Assembly: GCF_900302475.1 (NCBI RefSeq) | Contig: NZ_OMOQ01000001.1 | Location: 682,001-746,000 of the forward strand | Direction: 5' to 3' | Length of the DNA stretch: 64,000 bases | Origin: Defluviimonas aquaemixtae | GTDB lineage: Bacteria > Pseudomonadota > Alphaproteobacteria > Rhodobacterales > Rhodobacteraceae | In this document: piece after piece, positions 16,638 to 25,288 of the stretch | Layout: every line of letters begins with the position of its first letter | Position numbering within the stretch: the stretch's first letter is position 1 | The notes under the pieces: generated by a model | Seen by the model: the letters and a program-made list of their open reading frames with translations, nothing else | Database searches by the model: none | Told to the model about the DNA's origin: nothing | Made by a program: the position numbers and the translations under genes

Positions 16638-17531
16638 ATGAGTGCCTGGGTGATCCTGACGCTGACGGGGGCGGCCGTTCAGACCGTCCGCTTCATGCTG
16701 CAGAAGCAGCTGAAGGGCTTGGGACTGTCGACGGGCGGGGCGACGTTTTCGCGCTTTCTTTACGCCGCGCCGATCACGAGCGTTCTCGCCGCGATCGTCC
16801 TCTGGCGGCTGGGCGGGGGGCTGCCCGCGCCGGGCCCGGGCTTTTGGGGGTTCGTCGTGCTCGGCGGGATCGCGCAGATCGTGGCGACGTTCCTCACTGT
16901 CGCGCTCTTTTCCCTGCGCAACTTCGCCGTCGGCATCGCCTTCACCAAGACCGAGGTCGTGCAGGTCGCGGCGTTTTCGGCGGTTCTGCTTGCCGAGGCC
17001 GTGTCGCTTTACGGCTGGTTCGCAATCCTTCTGGGCTTCCTGGGCGTCGTGCTTTTGTCGAAGGGGCCCGAGCCTGGCGCGCGGAACTTCGGACGCCCGG
17101 CGCTATACGGAGTGGCGGCGGGGGCGCTCTTCGGGCTTTCGGCGATCGGCTACCGGGGCGCGACGCTCGCGCTCGAGCCCCTGCCGTTCTTCGCCCGCGC
17201 GCTCGTGGCACTCGCCGCCGCGACGGTGATCCAGACCGTCGTCATGGCGGTCTGGCTCGCTTGGCGCGAACCCGGCGAGCTGACCCGCGTCACCGCCGCA
17301 TGGCGCAGGACGCTGCCCGTGGGCGTCACCGGCATGGCCGGCTCGCTCTGCTGGTTCGCGGCCTTCGCGCTTCAGAACGCCGCCTATGTCCGCGCGCTCG
17401 GGCAGGTGGAGATCGTCTTCACGATGCTCGCCTCGGTGCTTTTCTTTCGCGAACGGCTGCTACCGCGCGAAGGCGCGGGCATCCTTCTTGTCATTCTTTC
17501 GGTGGTGGCGATCGTGCTGGGCTTCGGCTAG
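16638..17531 (+). CDS. EamA/DMT superfamily transporter
   Basis: This 297-residue protein has ten predicted hydrophobic segments in two EamA halves. The first half includes IAQIVATFLTVALFSLRNFAVGIAFTKTEVVQVAAFSAVLL and the second GMAGSLCWFAAFALQNAAYVRALGQVEIVFTMLASVLFFRERL, each with the conserved helix 4 glutamate (KTE, QVE). It probably exports or exchanges small metabolites. It is convergent with the Nudix gene, with 10 bases between stops. Confidence 0.88.
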   Translation: MSAWVILTLTGAAVQTVRFMLQKQLKGLGLSTGGATFSRFLYAAPITSVLAAIVLWRLGGGLPAPGPGFWGFVVLGGIAQIVATFLTVALFSLRNFAVGIAFTKTEVVQVAAFSAVLLAEAVSLYGWFAILLGFLGVVLLSKGPEPGARNFGRPALYGVAAGALFGLSAIGYRGATLALEPLPFFARALVALAAATVIQTVVMAVWLAWREPGELTRVTAAWRRTLPVGVTGMAGSLCWFAAFALQNAAYVRALGQVEIVFTMLASVLFFRERLLPREGAGILLVILSVVAIVLGFG

Positions 17532-17541
17532 GGGCCGCGGT

Positions 17542-18225
17542 TTAGACGAGGCGACGGAAGCGCGGCTCGGGTCCGGAATTGTCGAAGAATGGCACGCCAT
17601 CTGGCGGCGGGCCGTCGCGGTCGAGACTGGCCGCGACCTCGGCCAGCACGACCTCGGTGATGAAAGGCAGGTCGAGCCGCCGCGCCTCGGCCAGCGGCAC
17701 CCAGTGGAGGTGGCTGAGCTCGTCGGAAGCGCGCGAGAAGTCGTCAGGATCGCCCTTCAGCCGGCCGGCGTCGGCAAGGAAGAACCGCGCATCGAAGCGG
17801 CGCGGGCGGCCGGCCGGTGTGATCGCGCGGAAGACGAAGGTGAGGCCCGATGCCGTCGGACGGTGCCCGGTTCCGGCGAAGTCGCGCCAGTCCTCGGGCG
17901 GCTCGGTGTCCCAGCGTCCGGGATGGCCGAGGATGAGGCCGGTTTCCTCCCAGAGTTCGCGCGCCGCGCTTGCGGCAAGCGCGCGCGACAGTTCCGGCGG
18001 GGCTTCAATCACCAGACGGGCCTCGCAGGTCGCGCCGAACCCCTCTGCGAGCGGCACTGTGGCGTCGTCCGGATCGACCGCGCCGCCGGGAAAGACGTAC
18101 TTGTTGGGCATGAAGACCGCGCCCGCGCCGCGCTGGCCCATGAGGACGGCGGGCTCCGCCCGGCCCCGGCGCAGGAGGATCACCGTCGCCGCGTCGCGGA
18201 TCGGCGCGGCGTCAGGCACGCTCAT
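17542..18225 (-). CDS. Nudix hydrolase
   Basis: The Nudix box is present as GGAVDPDD followed, after an insertion, by ASAARELWEETGLILG, giving the R-E-x-x-E-E-x-G catalytic core (about residues 86-97). The 227-residue length and the insertion between the GG and REXXEE parts resemble the NUDT7/NUDT19-like or CoA-pyrophosphatase-related branch. Likely activity is hydrolysis of a nucleoside-diphosphate-linked compound. The start at 18225 lies inside the end of the upstream DUF983 gene (14-base overlap), so the two are coupled. Confidence 0.88.
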   Translation of the reverse strand: MSVPDAAPIRDAATVILLRRGRAEPAVLMGQRGAGAVFMPNKYVFPGGAVDPDDATVPLAEGFGATCEARLVIEAPPELSRALAASAARELWEETGLILGHPGRWDTEPPEDWRDFAGTGHRPTASGLTFVFRAITPAGRPRRFDARFFLADAGRLKGDPDDFSRASDELSHLHWVPLAEARRLDLPFITEVVLAEVAASLDRDGPPPDGVPFFDNSGPEPRFRRLV

Positions 18226-18619
18226 GCGGTGCGGCCCCGAAACCGTGCATGCGCTTGGCCCATTGGATCGCCACCATCAGCCCCTTCATCCGTGGAAGCA
18301 GGTAGAGCGACAGCGCCACGCAGCCCATGGCGAAGACCCCCGACAGCACCAGCGGATCGGGCCGGTAATGGATGAAGGCCCAGAGGATCAGCGGCGCCAT
18401 CAGGTGACCGACGATCAGGATCGTGAGATAGGCGGGCCCGTCATCGGCGCGCTGGTGGTGGAGCGCCTCGCCGCACGACGGGCAGGTGTCGCGGACCTTG
18501 AGATAGCCGGTCAGCAGCCGCCCCTCGCCGCAGGCCGGGCAGCGCAAACGCAATCCGTTCAGCAGTGCGGGCTTCAGCGGGCGGTCGTCATGGACGGGTC
18601 GGGATGCGATGTCGGTCAT
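18212..18619 (-). CDS. DUF983 family membrane protein with zinc ribbon
   Basis: This 135-residue protein has an N-terminal four-cysteine zinc ribbon (RCPACGEGRLL...DTCPSCGEAL, residues about 26-51). Two hydrophobic segments follow (YLTILIVGHLMAPLILWAFIH and LVLSGVFAMGCVALSLYLLP). This is the DUF983 arrangement common in alphaproteobacteria. The function is unknown. It overlaps the Nudix gene by 14 bases. Confidence 0.88.
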   Translation of the reverse strand: MTDIASRPVHDDRPLKPALLNGLRLRCPACGEGRLLTGYLKVRDTCPSCGEALHHQRADDGPAYLTILIVGHLMAPLILWAFIHYRPDPLVLSGVFAMGCVALSLYLLPRMKGLMVAIQWAKRMHGFGAAPHERA

Positions 18620-18793
18620 GGGCGTCTCCTCGTGGCGGTACGTGTAGCACCGATGGCCCCCTTCGCGAAGGGGAGGGCATGCCCGCCGCGCGAAAAAGTC
18701 GCGCCGGCGGCGACGGAATAGCGGTCCGGCGGCGTGTGATGGTCAGACGGCGGGCGGTTCCCGTCGGGCAGATACGTAGAAAGGAATTTGGAC

Positions 18794-19363
18794 ATGACGA
18801 GGAAACCTGTTCTTGCCGCGATGGTTCTGGCGCTAGCCGGTGCGGCGGTCGTCCCTGCGGCGCTTAGCGCTCAGGATCAGGACGGCACCGGCATGATGCG
18901 CGGCGGGCCCGGATTCGACTTTTCCGAGGTCGACGCTGATGGCGATGGCAAGGTGACGGAGGCCGAACTCAACGCCTGGCGCGCAGGCCGCGTCAGCGAA
19001 CTCGACTCGGACGGCGACGGGCTGGTCTCGGCCGAGGAGCTGACCGCGCGGATGATGGCGCGGGCCGAGGAGCGTATCTCCGCGCGGGTCGGGCGTCAGA
19101 TGGCGGCGCGCGACAGCGATGGAGACGGCAAACTGTCGGCGGCCGAGATGATGGCCGCGCCGGTTCCGGCGCGCCTTTTCGAGCGCGCCGATGCCGATGG
19201 CGACGGCGCGGTGACCGAGGACGAGATCGCCGAACTGCGCGAGGAAATGGCCAAGTGGATGCGCGACGCGCGGGGTCGCGGTCACGGTCGGGGCGATCAC
19301 GGTATGCGGGGCGATCATGGAATGCGCGGCGGCCATTCCTTCTGGGGCGACTGGGACGAGTGA
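18794..19363 (+). CDS. Periplasmic EF-hand calcium-binding protein
   Basis: This 189-residue protein has a signal peptide (MTRKPVLAAMVLALAGAAVV, cleavage near LSA) and four canonical EF-hand loops: DADGDGKVTEAE, DSDGDGLVSAEE, DSDGDGKLSAAE and DADGDGAVTEDE. The C-terminus is rich in H, R, G and D (GRGHGRGDHGMRGDHGM), which could bind transition metals. The ATG at 18794 follows AAGGAA at 18781-18786. It lies 95 bases upstream of the ECF sigma gene in the same direction and ahead of a metal-sensor-like protein, which suggests a calcium or metal stress function. Whether it belongs to the sigma regulon is not known. Confidence 0.87.
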   Translation: MTRKPVLAAMVLALAGAAVVPAALSAQDQDGTGMMRGGPGFDFSEVDADGDGKVTEAELNAWRAGRVSELDSDGDGLVSAEELTARMMARAEERISARVGRQMAARDSDGDGKLSAAEMMAAPVPARLFERADADGDGAVTEDEIAELREEMAKWMRDARGRGHGRGDHGMRGDHGMRGGHSFWGDWDE

Positions 19364-19458
19364 CCGGTCGCTGACGACGCGGCGGGGCGGGGCGACCCGT
19401 CCCGGCCCTTCGCGGCAATTGCCCGGCGGGGTGATTGCGGATACGGCTTGGAGCGATG

Positions 19459-20037
19459 ATGGCATTCGACGCCGAGAGCGGGCGCACGGACGAGGCGCTT
19501 CTGGCGCTTTACGCGCGGGGCGACCGCGAGGCGGCGCACCTCCTGACGGCGCGGCTCGCGCCCATGGCGTTTCGCGTCGCGAGCCGCATGCTGCGCGACC
19601 CGGCCGAGGCCGAGGACATCGCGCAGGAGGCGATGCTGAGGTTGTGGCGCGCAGCGCCCGACTGGCAGGAGCGCGGCGCGAAGGTCTCGACTTGGCTCTA
19701 CCGGGTCGTGTCGAACCTCGCGACCGACAGGCTGAGGCGGCGACGGAGCGTGCCGCTCGACGCCGCGCCCGAGCCCGAGGACGGGAGGCCTGGTGCGGTC
19801 CAGGGGCTGATCGAGCGGGACCGGGCGGCGGCGCTCGAGGCGGCGCTGCAGGATTTGCCCGAGCGGCAGCGGCAGGCGGTCGTGCTGCGGCATCTGGAGG
19901 GGCTTGGCAATCCCGAGATTGCCGAGATCATGGACGTGGGCGTCGAGGCGGTCGAAAGCCTTGTCGCGCGGGGCAAGAGAGGACTCGCCGCGGCGCTTGC
20001 CGGGCGACGGGAAGAACTGGGATATGACGATGCGTGA
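19459..20037 (+). CDS. RNA polymerase ECF-type sigma factor
   Basis: This 192-residue protein has sigma region 2 (RVASRMLRDPAEAEDIAQEAMLRLWRAAPDW..KVSTWLYRVVSNLATDRLRR) and region 4 (LEAALQDLPERQRQAVVLRHLEGLGNPEIAEIMDVGVEAVESLVARGKRGL). The D-x-x-Q-E-x-x-L-x-x-W core is intact. Two adjacent ATGs at 19456 and 19459 are possible; the second is better spaced from GGAG at 19450-19453. Its end overlaps the next gene by 14 bases, and that gene encodes a single-pass membrane protein, as expected for sigma/anti-sigma pairs. Confidence 0.93.
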   Translation: MAFDAESGRTDEALLALYARGDREAAHLLTARLAPMAFRVASRMLRDPAEAEDIAQEAMLRLWRAAPDWQERGAKVSTWLYRVVSNLATDRLRRRRSVPLDAAPEPEDGRPGAVQGLIERDRAAALEAALQDLPERQRQAVVLRHLEGLGNPEIAEIMDVGVEAVESLVARGKRGLAAALAGRREELGYDDA

Positions 20038-20386
20038 ACAAAATCCCGACGACGACAGGCTGGAGGCGTTCTTCGAGGCGGCACGGAAGCGCGCGCCCGA
20101 AGCCTCCGACGCTTTGATGGCGCGGGTCGCGGCCGACGCCGTCCGCGAAATGCCCCGCGCGCGGCCGGCCGGGCCGTCGCTCAGGTCGCGGTTTCTGGAC
20201 GTGATCGGCGGCTGGCAGGGGATCGGCGGGCTTATGACCGCGACGGCGGCGGGGCTCTGGATTGGCTATGCAGGGCTCGCCGATCCGGCCGGGCTGGTAA
20301 CCGACACCTGGTCGGATGCGGCGGAAAGGGTCGAGCTGATGCCGGGCGCCGAGGTGTTCGCGATGGCCGCGACGGAGGGGAACTGA
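20024..20386 (+). CDS. Single-pass membrane protein, probable anti-sigma factor
   Basis: The 120-residue product starts MTMREQNPDDDRLEAFFEAAR, has an N-terminal charged cytosolic helix region with EASDALMARVAADA, a single hydrophobic segment (GGLMTATAAGLWIGYAGLA, residues about 70-88) and a short outer tail. It overlaps the ECF sigma gene by 14 bases and is followed one base later by a metal-sensor-like gene. No zinc-binding anti-sigma motif (HxxxCxxC) is present, so the assignment comes from context and topology. Confidence 0.65.
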   Translation: MTMREQNPDDDRLEAFFEAARKRAPEASDALMARVAADAVREMPRARPAGPSLRSRFLDVIGGWQGIGGLMTATAAGLWIGYAGLADPAGLVTDTWSDAAERVELMPGAEVFAMAATEGN

Positions 20387-20387
20387 G

Positions 20388-20864
20388 ATGGCGAAGACTG
20401 AAGGGCAAGGACCGCGGATGCGGGCATCGGTGAAATGGCTGCTGATCCTGTCGCTCGGCCTCAACCTCTTCGTCGTGGCCAGCGTGGCCGGCCGGGCGCT
20501 GGGGCCGCATGGCCGGCATGACCACCGGCGCGGGCCGGATGTGGGGTTCGGCGCCTATACCGAGGCGCTGTCGTGGCGCGACCGGTCGGCGCTGCGCGAC
20601 GCGTTCCTGAAGGCGGCGCCCGATTATCGCGAGCGGCGCGAGGAGATGCGGGCCGATCTGGGCCGCATCGTCGCGGCGCTGAGGGCCGAACCTTGGGACC
20701 AGGCGACGGTCGAGGCGATCATCGCGGCTCAGGGCGCGCGCGCGGCCGAGCGGCTGGATCTCGGGCGGAGGCTCTTCGCCGAACATCTGGCCGGCATGTC
20801 GCCAGACGAGCGGCACGCCTTCGCCGAGCGGATCGAGGAGGCGCTGGAGAACCGCCGGCGCTGA
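20388..20864 (+). CDS. Periplasmic heavy-metal-sensor-like protein (CnrX/ZraP-type)
   Basis: This 158-residue protein has an N-terminal membrane anchor (VKWLLILSLGLNLFVVASVAG), a His/Arg-rich GPHGRHDHRRGP segment and a long alpha-helical domain. That domain resembles the metal-resistance (CnrX/Spy/ZraP-like) fold: ALRDAFLKAAPDYRERREEMRADLGRIVAALRAEPWDQATVEAII. In related systems such a protein controls release of an ECF sigma factor or chaperones periplasmic proteins. It is the third gene of the sigma/TM/sensor unit. The inducing signal is unknown. Confidence 0.8.
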   Translation: MAKTEGQGPRMRASVKWLLILSLGLNLFVVASVAGRALGPHGRHDHRRGPDVGFGAYTEALSWRDRSALRDAFLKAAPDYRERREEMRADLGRIVAALRAEPWDQATVEAIIAAQGARAAERLDLGRRLFAEHLAGMSPDERHAFAERIEEALENRRR

Positions 20865-20874
20865 CCGCCCGGCC

Positions 20875-22254
20875 TCAGGCGGCGGTGCGGCCCACGGTTA
20901 CCTGATTCCGGCCTTCCGACTTGGAGCCCAAGAGCGCCCGGTCGGCGAGCCCGATCAGGTCCCCGACCGGCAGCGCGCCCACCCCGTCGCCGAGCGCGAG
21001 GCCGATCGACAGCGTGACCGGGACGTTGCCGCCGCCTCCGGGCAGGGCCACCGGCGCGTCGCCGACCACCCGGCGCAGGCGTTCGGCCGTCGCGTGGGCG
21101 GCGTTCAGACTGGTATCGGGCAGGGCGACGAGGAATTCCTCGCCTCCGATCCGGGCCAGCAGGTCGACGGCCCGGAGGTTGGATTTCAGCCGTTCGGCGA
21201 TCTCCACGAGGACGGCGTCACCCGCGGCGTGGCCGTAGGTGTCGTTGACCGATTTGAAGCGGTCGAGGTCCATCACCATGACGGCGAACATGCGCCCGGA
21301 TTCGCGCGCGCGCTCGGCAATCCGTGCGAGATGCGGCAGCGCGTAGCGGCGGTTGTGAAGCCCGGTCAGCGGGTCGGTCATCGCGAGCCTCAGCCCGTCG
21401 GCGACCGAGGCGCGCAACCGGTCGGACTGGCGCTTGCGGGCGATCTGGGTGCGGATCCGGTGCGCCATCTCGGCCGGGTCGGCATCGGCTTCGATCAAGT
21501 CGTTTGCGCCGAGATCGAGCGCGACTGCGGCGGTTTCGCGCGCCTCGGGGGGCAGCATCACGCAGACGGCGGAATGCCGCGTCACCGCGCGCGAACGGAG
21601 TTCGGACATGAGCCGCAGCCCGTCGCCCGGGCGCACCAGATCGGCCTCGACCACGAAGACGTCGGGCACGTCGGGCGGCTCCATATCCGCCAGCGCGCCA
21701 TGGCGGTCGAGAGTGATCAGCCGGTCGGAAAGATGGGGCTGAAGCTCGCGCTTCCAGGCAAGAGCGGTATCGACGCGGCCGGCCACGAGACCGACGAGGG
21801 CGGGCGTCTCGAACCGATCGGCCCCTTCCGCGAAGCCGAGCGCGCGGTAGGTGCTGTCCCTGAGCCCGAGCTGCGCGGCCGTTTCGCGGGCCCGGAGGAG
21901 GCTGCGGAGACGCGCGAGCAGAACGACCTCGTCGAGGGGTTTCCAGAACACTTCCTCGGCGCCGGCGTGCAGCGCCTCCATCTTGCGGGCGGCGTCGTGG
22001 AAGGCGGTGATCATGACGACGGGAATGTCGCGCGTCTGCGGATCGGCCTTCAGCCGTTCGCAGACTTCGATCCCGCCCATGTCCTTCAGTTCGATGTCGA
22101 GCAGGACAAGATCGGGGCGCATCTCGCGCGCGAGCGCCAAGGCCTCCGCGCCGTCGGACGCCTGCACGGTTTCGTAATGCGCGGTTGCGAGCTTCACCTT
22201 CAGCACGATGCGATTCGTCGCAACGTCATCGACGATGAGGATTCTGCCGGTCAC
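20875..22254 (-). CDS. pleD: PleD-type response regulator diguanylate cyclase
   Basis: Domains in order: receiver REC1 (ILIVDDVATNRIVLKVKL; phospho-Asp in DLVLLDIELKDMGG; K in VFWKPLD), a degenerate second receiver (about residues 135-270, with VFVVEADL) and a GGDEF domain with active site GGEEF. An inhibitory site R-A-V-D lies five residues before GGEEF. It makes c-di-GMP from two GTP when phosphorylated. I prefer the GTG at 22254 (V/MTGRILIVDD), which matches the short N-termini of PleD; an ATG at 22299 would add 15 residues. It is divergent from DUF3572, a conserved arrangement in alphaproteobacteria as I recall it. It is convergent with the metal-sensor gene. Confidence 0.92.
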   Translation of the reverse strand: MTGRILIVDDVATNRIVLKVKLATAHYETVQASDGAEALALAREMRPDLVLLDIELKDMGGIEVCERLKADPQTRDIPVVMITAFHDAARKMEALHAGAEEVFWKPLDEVVLLARLRSLLRARETAAQLGLRDSTYRALGFAEGADRFETPALVGLVAGRVDTALAWKRELQPHLSDRLITLDRHGALADMEPPDVPDVFVVEADLVRPGDGLRLMSELRSRAVTRHSAVCVMLPPEARETAAVALDLGANDLIEADADPAEMAHRIRTQIARKRQSDRLRASVADGLRLAMTDPLTGLHNRRYALPHLARIAERARESGRMFAVMVMDLDRFKSVNDTYGHAAGDAVLVEIAERLKSNLRAVDLLARIGGEEFLVALPDTSLNAAHATAERLRRVVGDAPVALPGGGGNVPVTLSIGLALGDGVGALPVGDLIGLADRALLGSKSEGRNQVTVGRTAA

Positions 22255-22341
22255 CTTGGACCCCGTTCGCTTTACTTGTACGTCCCTTGCGCTCATCATC
22301 CGTTCGCAATGGTTAAGAAATGCTTTCCGCGCGGGTAACGA

Positions 22342-22638
22342 ATGCGAAAGAACATGGGCTTCGGGCGGGAATTCGCCGACACGGTGGCGCTGAAGGCGCT
22401 GGGATGGCTCGTGGCACAGGAGGAGATATTGCCGGTCTTCCTCGGCGCGAGCGGCACGGCGCCGGCGGAGTTGCGCGAACGGGCGGGCGAGCCCGACTTT
22501 CTGTTGTCAGTACTTGATTTCATCGTGATGGACGACGCCTGGGTGACGGCGTTCTGCGATGCCGCGGGGCTGGACTATTCCGCCCCGATGACCGCGCGGG
22601 CGGCGCTTCCAGGCGGCGGCGACATGAGCTGGACCTGA
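22342..22638 (+). CDS. DUF3572 family protein
   Basis: This 98-residue protein contains EFADTVALKALGWLVAQEEILPVFLGASG and ELRERAGEPDFLLSVLDFIVMDDAWVTAFCDAAGL, the typical helical DUF3572 layout. It has no signal or membrane segment. It is divergent from pleD. An ATG four codons later (22354) is a possible alternative start. Function unknown. Confidence 0.88.
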   Translation: MRKNMGFGREFADTVALKALGWLVAQEEILPVFLGASGTAPAELRERAGEPDFLLSVLDFIVMDDAWVTAFCDAAGLDYSAPMTARAALPGGGDMSWT

Positions 22639-22721
22639 ACCGGCGAGGCGCGGCGCGCTTGCCTTGGCGCCTCTGCTCGGTCAGGTTCGGCGCGCGGGGA
22701 GGGAGGACCCCGAAAGGACTC

Positions 22722-23432
22722 ATGAACGGCATTCACGGTCTCGTCTTCGACAAGGACGGCACGCTATTCGACTTCCGCGCCACCTGGGGCGGCTGGTCGC
22801 GGCGCATGCTGGAAGAGCTGTCCGGCGGGTCCGACGGGCTGGTCAGAACGCTCGGGGAGGCGATCGGCTACGACCTCGAGACGGGCAGCTTCGCGCCGGA
22901 CAGCCCCATCATCGCCCATACCGCGCCCGAGATCGCCGCGCATCTTTTGCCGCACCTGCCGGGGGCTGACGGCGCGGTGCTCGTCGCGCGGATGAACGCG
23001 CTTGCGGGCGAGACGGATCTCGTGCCCGCCGCGCCGCTCGTGCCGCTCTTCGAGGCGCTGACGGAACGCGGGCTGAGGCTTGGCCTTGCCACGAACGATT
23101 CGGCGGCGCCCGCCGCGGCCCATCTCAGGATGGCCGGGATCGCGCAGTTCTTCCATTTCATCGCGGGCTTCGACAGCGGCCATGGCGCCAAGCCCGATCC
23201 CGGCCCGCTTCTGGCCTTCGCCGAGGCCACGGGCCTTGACCCGGCGCGCGTCGCCATGGTGGGCGACAGCCGCCATGACCTCGTCGCCGGCCGCGCGGCG
23301 GGGATGCGCACCGTCGCCGTCCTGACCGGGATCGCCGAGGCTGACGAACTCGCGCCCTTTGCCGATGTCGTCTTGCCGGATATCGGCCATCTGCCGGGCT
23401 GGATCGACACGCAGGAGATGGCCGAGACCTGA
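22722..23432 (+). CDS. HAD superfamily hydrolase (phosphoglycolate-phosphatase-like)
   Basis: This 236-residue phosphatase shows HAD motif I DKDGTLFDF (residues 9-17), motif II-like LGLATNDSAAP, a motif III lysine in HGAKPDPGPLL and motif IV MVGDSRHDLVAG. The cap domain is of the C1 type seen in Gph/PGP. The likely reaction is hydrolysis of a small phosphomonoester such as 2-phosphoglycolate. The start at 22722 follows GAAAGGA; upstream in-frame codons are not HAD-like. It stands alone between DUF3572 and the mttB homologue. Confidence 0.9.
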   Translation: MNGIHGLVFDKDGTLFDFRATWGGWSRRMLEELSGGSDGLVRTLGEAIGYDLETGSFAPDSPIIAHTAPEIAAHLLPHLPGADGAVLVARMNALAGETDLVPAAPLVPLFEALTERGLRLGLATNDSAAPAAAHLRMAGIAQFFHFIAGFDSGHGAKPDPGPLLAFAEATGLDPARVAMVGDSRHDLVAGRAAGMRTVAVLTGIAEADELAPFADVVLPDIGHLPGWIDTQEMAET

Positions 23433-23528
23433 GGCACTGCCGAAAAACGACGCTATCACGTCGCGGAAGGCGGGGATTCGAAGCCCCTTGGCCCCGATGC
23501 TGACACCGACCGGCAACGGAGGACGGGC

Positions 23529-25082
23529 ATGTCGAGCGAAATGAGACGCAAGCGCGCTGGCGGACGGGCGGGCCATGCGGAACGCGCGGGCGTCAGGGCC
23601 ATCGACCAGATGTCGTGGCGCATTCCGGTCAATCCCGACCGGCCGGTCGAGCCCCTGGGCCCGGACGGCGTGGAGGCGATCCACAAGGGCGCGATGCGCA
23701 TCCTGAAGGATATCGGCATCCGGTTTCTGAACGACGAGGCGCTGGAGATCTTCAGGAAAGCCGGCTGCAAGGTCGAGGGCGACACCGTCCGAATGGACGA
23801 GGATTTCGTGATGGAGATGGTCGCGCGCGCGCCGTCCGAGTTCACTGTCACGCCGCGCAACGCCGACCGCGCGCTGCCTTTCGGCGGCAAGCACATCTTG
23901 TTCGGCAACGTCTCGTCGCCGCCAAACTACTGGGATCTGGAGCGGGGCAAGGTGTCCGGCTTCATGGACGGGTTCCGCGACTTCATCAAGCTCACGCAAT
24001 ACTTCAACTGCATCCATTTCGCGGGCGGCTATCCGGTCGAGCCGGTGGATATCCACGCCTCGATCCGCCACCTCGACTGCCTATTCGAGAAGCTGACGCT
24101 GACCGACAAGGTCTGCCATGCCTATGCCTTGGGCCGCGAGCGGGTCGAGGACGGGATGGAGATGGTGCGCATCGCGGGCGGGCTCACGCCCGAGGCGTTC
24201 CGCGCCGCCCCGCACATGTACACCAACATCAACTCGGTCTCGCCCCTGAAGCACGACTTTCCGATGATCGACGGGGCCTTGCGGCTTGTCCGGAACGGGC
24301 AGGCGGTGATCGTCACACCCTTCACGCTGGCCGGTGCGATGGCGCCGGTAACGATGTCAGGTGCCGTGACGCTGTCGATCGCCGAGGCGCTGGCCGCGAT
24401 CGTGCTTCTGCAACATGCCGCACCCGGCGCGCCGGTGGGAATCGGCACCTTCACCTCGAATGTCGACATGAAGTCGGGCGCGCCTGCCTTCGGGACGCCG
24501 GAATACATGCGCGCGACGCAGATGACCGGCCAGATGGCGCGGTTCTACAAGCTGCCCTTGCGCTCCTCGGGCGTCTGCGCGGCCAACGTGCCGGACGGGC
24601 AGGCGATGTGGGAGACATGCAACTCGCTCTGGGCGGCGATGCAGTCGGGCACGAACATGGTCTATCACGCGGCCGGTTGGCTCGAGGGCGGGCTGATCGC
24701 GAGCCCGGAGAAGTTCGTCATGGACTGCGAGGTCCTGCAGATGTTGCAGCGCTACATGGAGCCTGTGATCTGGGAGACGGGTCCAGACGAGATCGCGATC
24801 GACACGATCGCCGAAGTGGGGGCCGAGGGCCACTATTTCGGCTGCCAGCACACGCAGGACCGCTACACGACCGCCTTCTACCAGCCCATTGCCTCTGATT
24901 GGCGCAACTTCGAGGCCTGGCAAATCGACGGATCGGTCTGGACGGCGGAGCGGGCGCACCGGATCTTCAAGGCAATCATCGCCGAATTCGAGGCGCCGCC
25001 AATGGATGAGGCTATCCGCGAGGAATTGAAATCCTTCGTCGAGCGGCGCAAGGCCGAGGGCGGCGCGCCCACCGATTTCTGA
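23529..25082 (+). CDS. Trimethylamine methyltransferase (MttB) family protein, non-pyrrolysine
   Basis: This 517-residue protein matches the MttB/COG5598 superfamily: HKGAMRILKDIGIRFLNDEALEIFRKAGCKV near the N-terminus, then MYTNINSVSPLKHDFPMIDGALRLVRNGQAVIVTPFTLAGAMAPVTMSGAVTLS and a C-terminal AEVGAEGHYFGCQHTQDRY...FYQP. There is no in-frame amber codon, so it is not a pyrrolysine enzyme. Non-Pyl members such as MtgB demethylate glycine betaine or other quaternary amines, passing the methyl to a corrinoid protein. No corrinoid protein or methyl-corrinoid:THF methyltransferase is adjacent, so the acceptor must be encoded elsewhere. The substrate is unknown. Confidence 0.9.
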   Translation: MSSEMRRKRAGGRAGHAERAGVRAIDQMSWRIPVNPDRPVEPLGPDGVEAIHKGAMRILKDIGIRFLNDEALEIFRKAGCKVEGDTVRMDEDFVMEMVARAPSEFTVTPRNADRALPFGGKHILFGNVSSPPNYWDLERGKVSGFMDGFRDFIKLTQYFNCIHFAGGYPVEPVDIHASIRHLDCLFEKLTLTDKVCHAYALGRERVEDGMEMVRIAGGLTPEAFRAAPHMYTNINSVSPLKHDFPMIDGALRLVRNGQAVIVTPFTLAGAMAPVTMSGAVTLSIAEALAAIVLLQHAAPGAPVGIGTFTSNVDMKSGAPAFGTPEYMRATQMTGQMARFYKLPLRSSGVCAANVPDGQAMWETCNSLWAAMQSGTNMVYHAAGWLEGGLIASPEKFVMDCEVLQMLQRYMEPVIWETGPDEIAIDTIAEVGAEGHYFGCQHTQDRYTTAFYQPIASDWRNFEAWQIDGSVWTAERAHRIFKAIIAEFEAPPMDEAIREELKSFVERRKAEGGAPTDF

Positions 25083-25288
25083 TCCCGTTCAGCGGCATGC
25101 GCGGGCGGGCCCGCGCACGCGGCTTTCCTCTCGCGGCCTTCGCGGGACGCGAAGCCCGCTCGGGTCTTGCGTCGTGACAGCGAAACCTTCGTCACTCCGA
25201 ACCGGATCGGTGACGCGCAGCCCGCGTGGCTTTGCCGTTTCTTAACCGGCGCGGGCATAGCCTCTCCCGGACAGAAGAGGGGCGGAGC

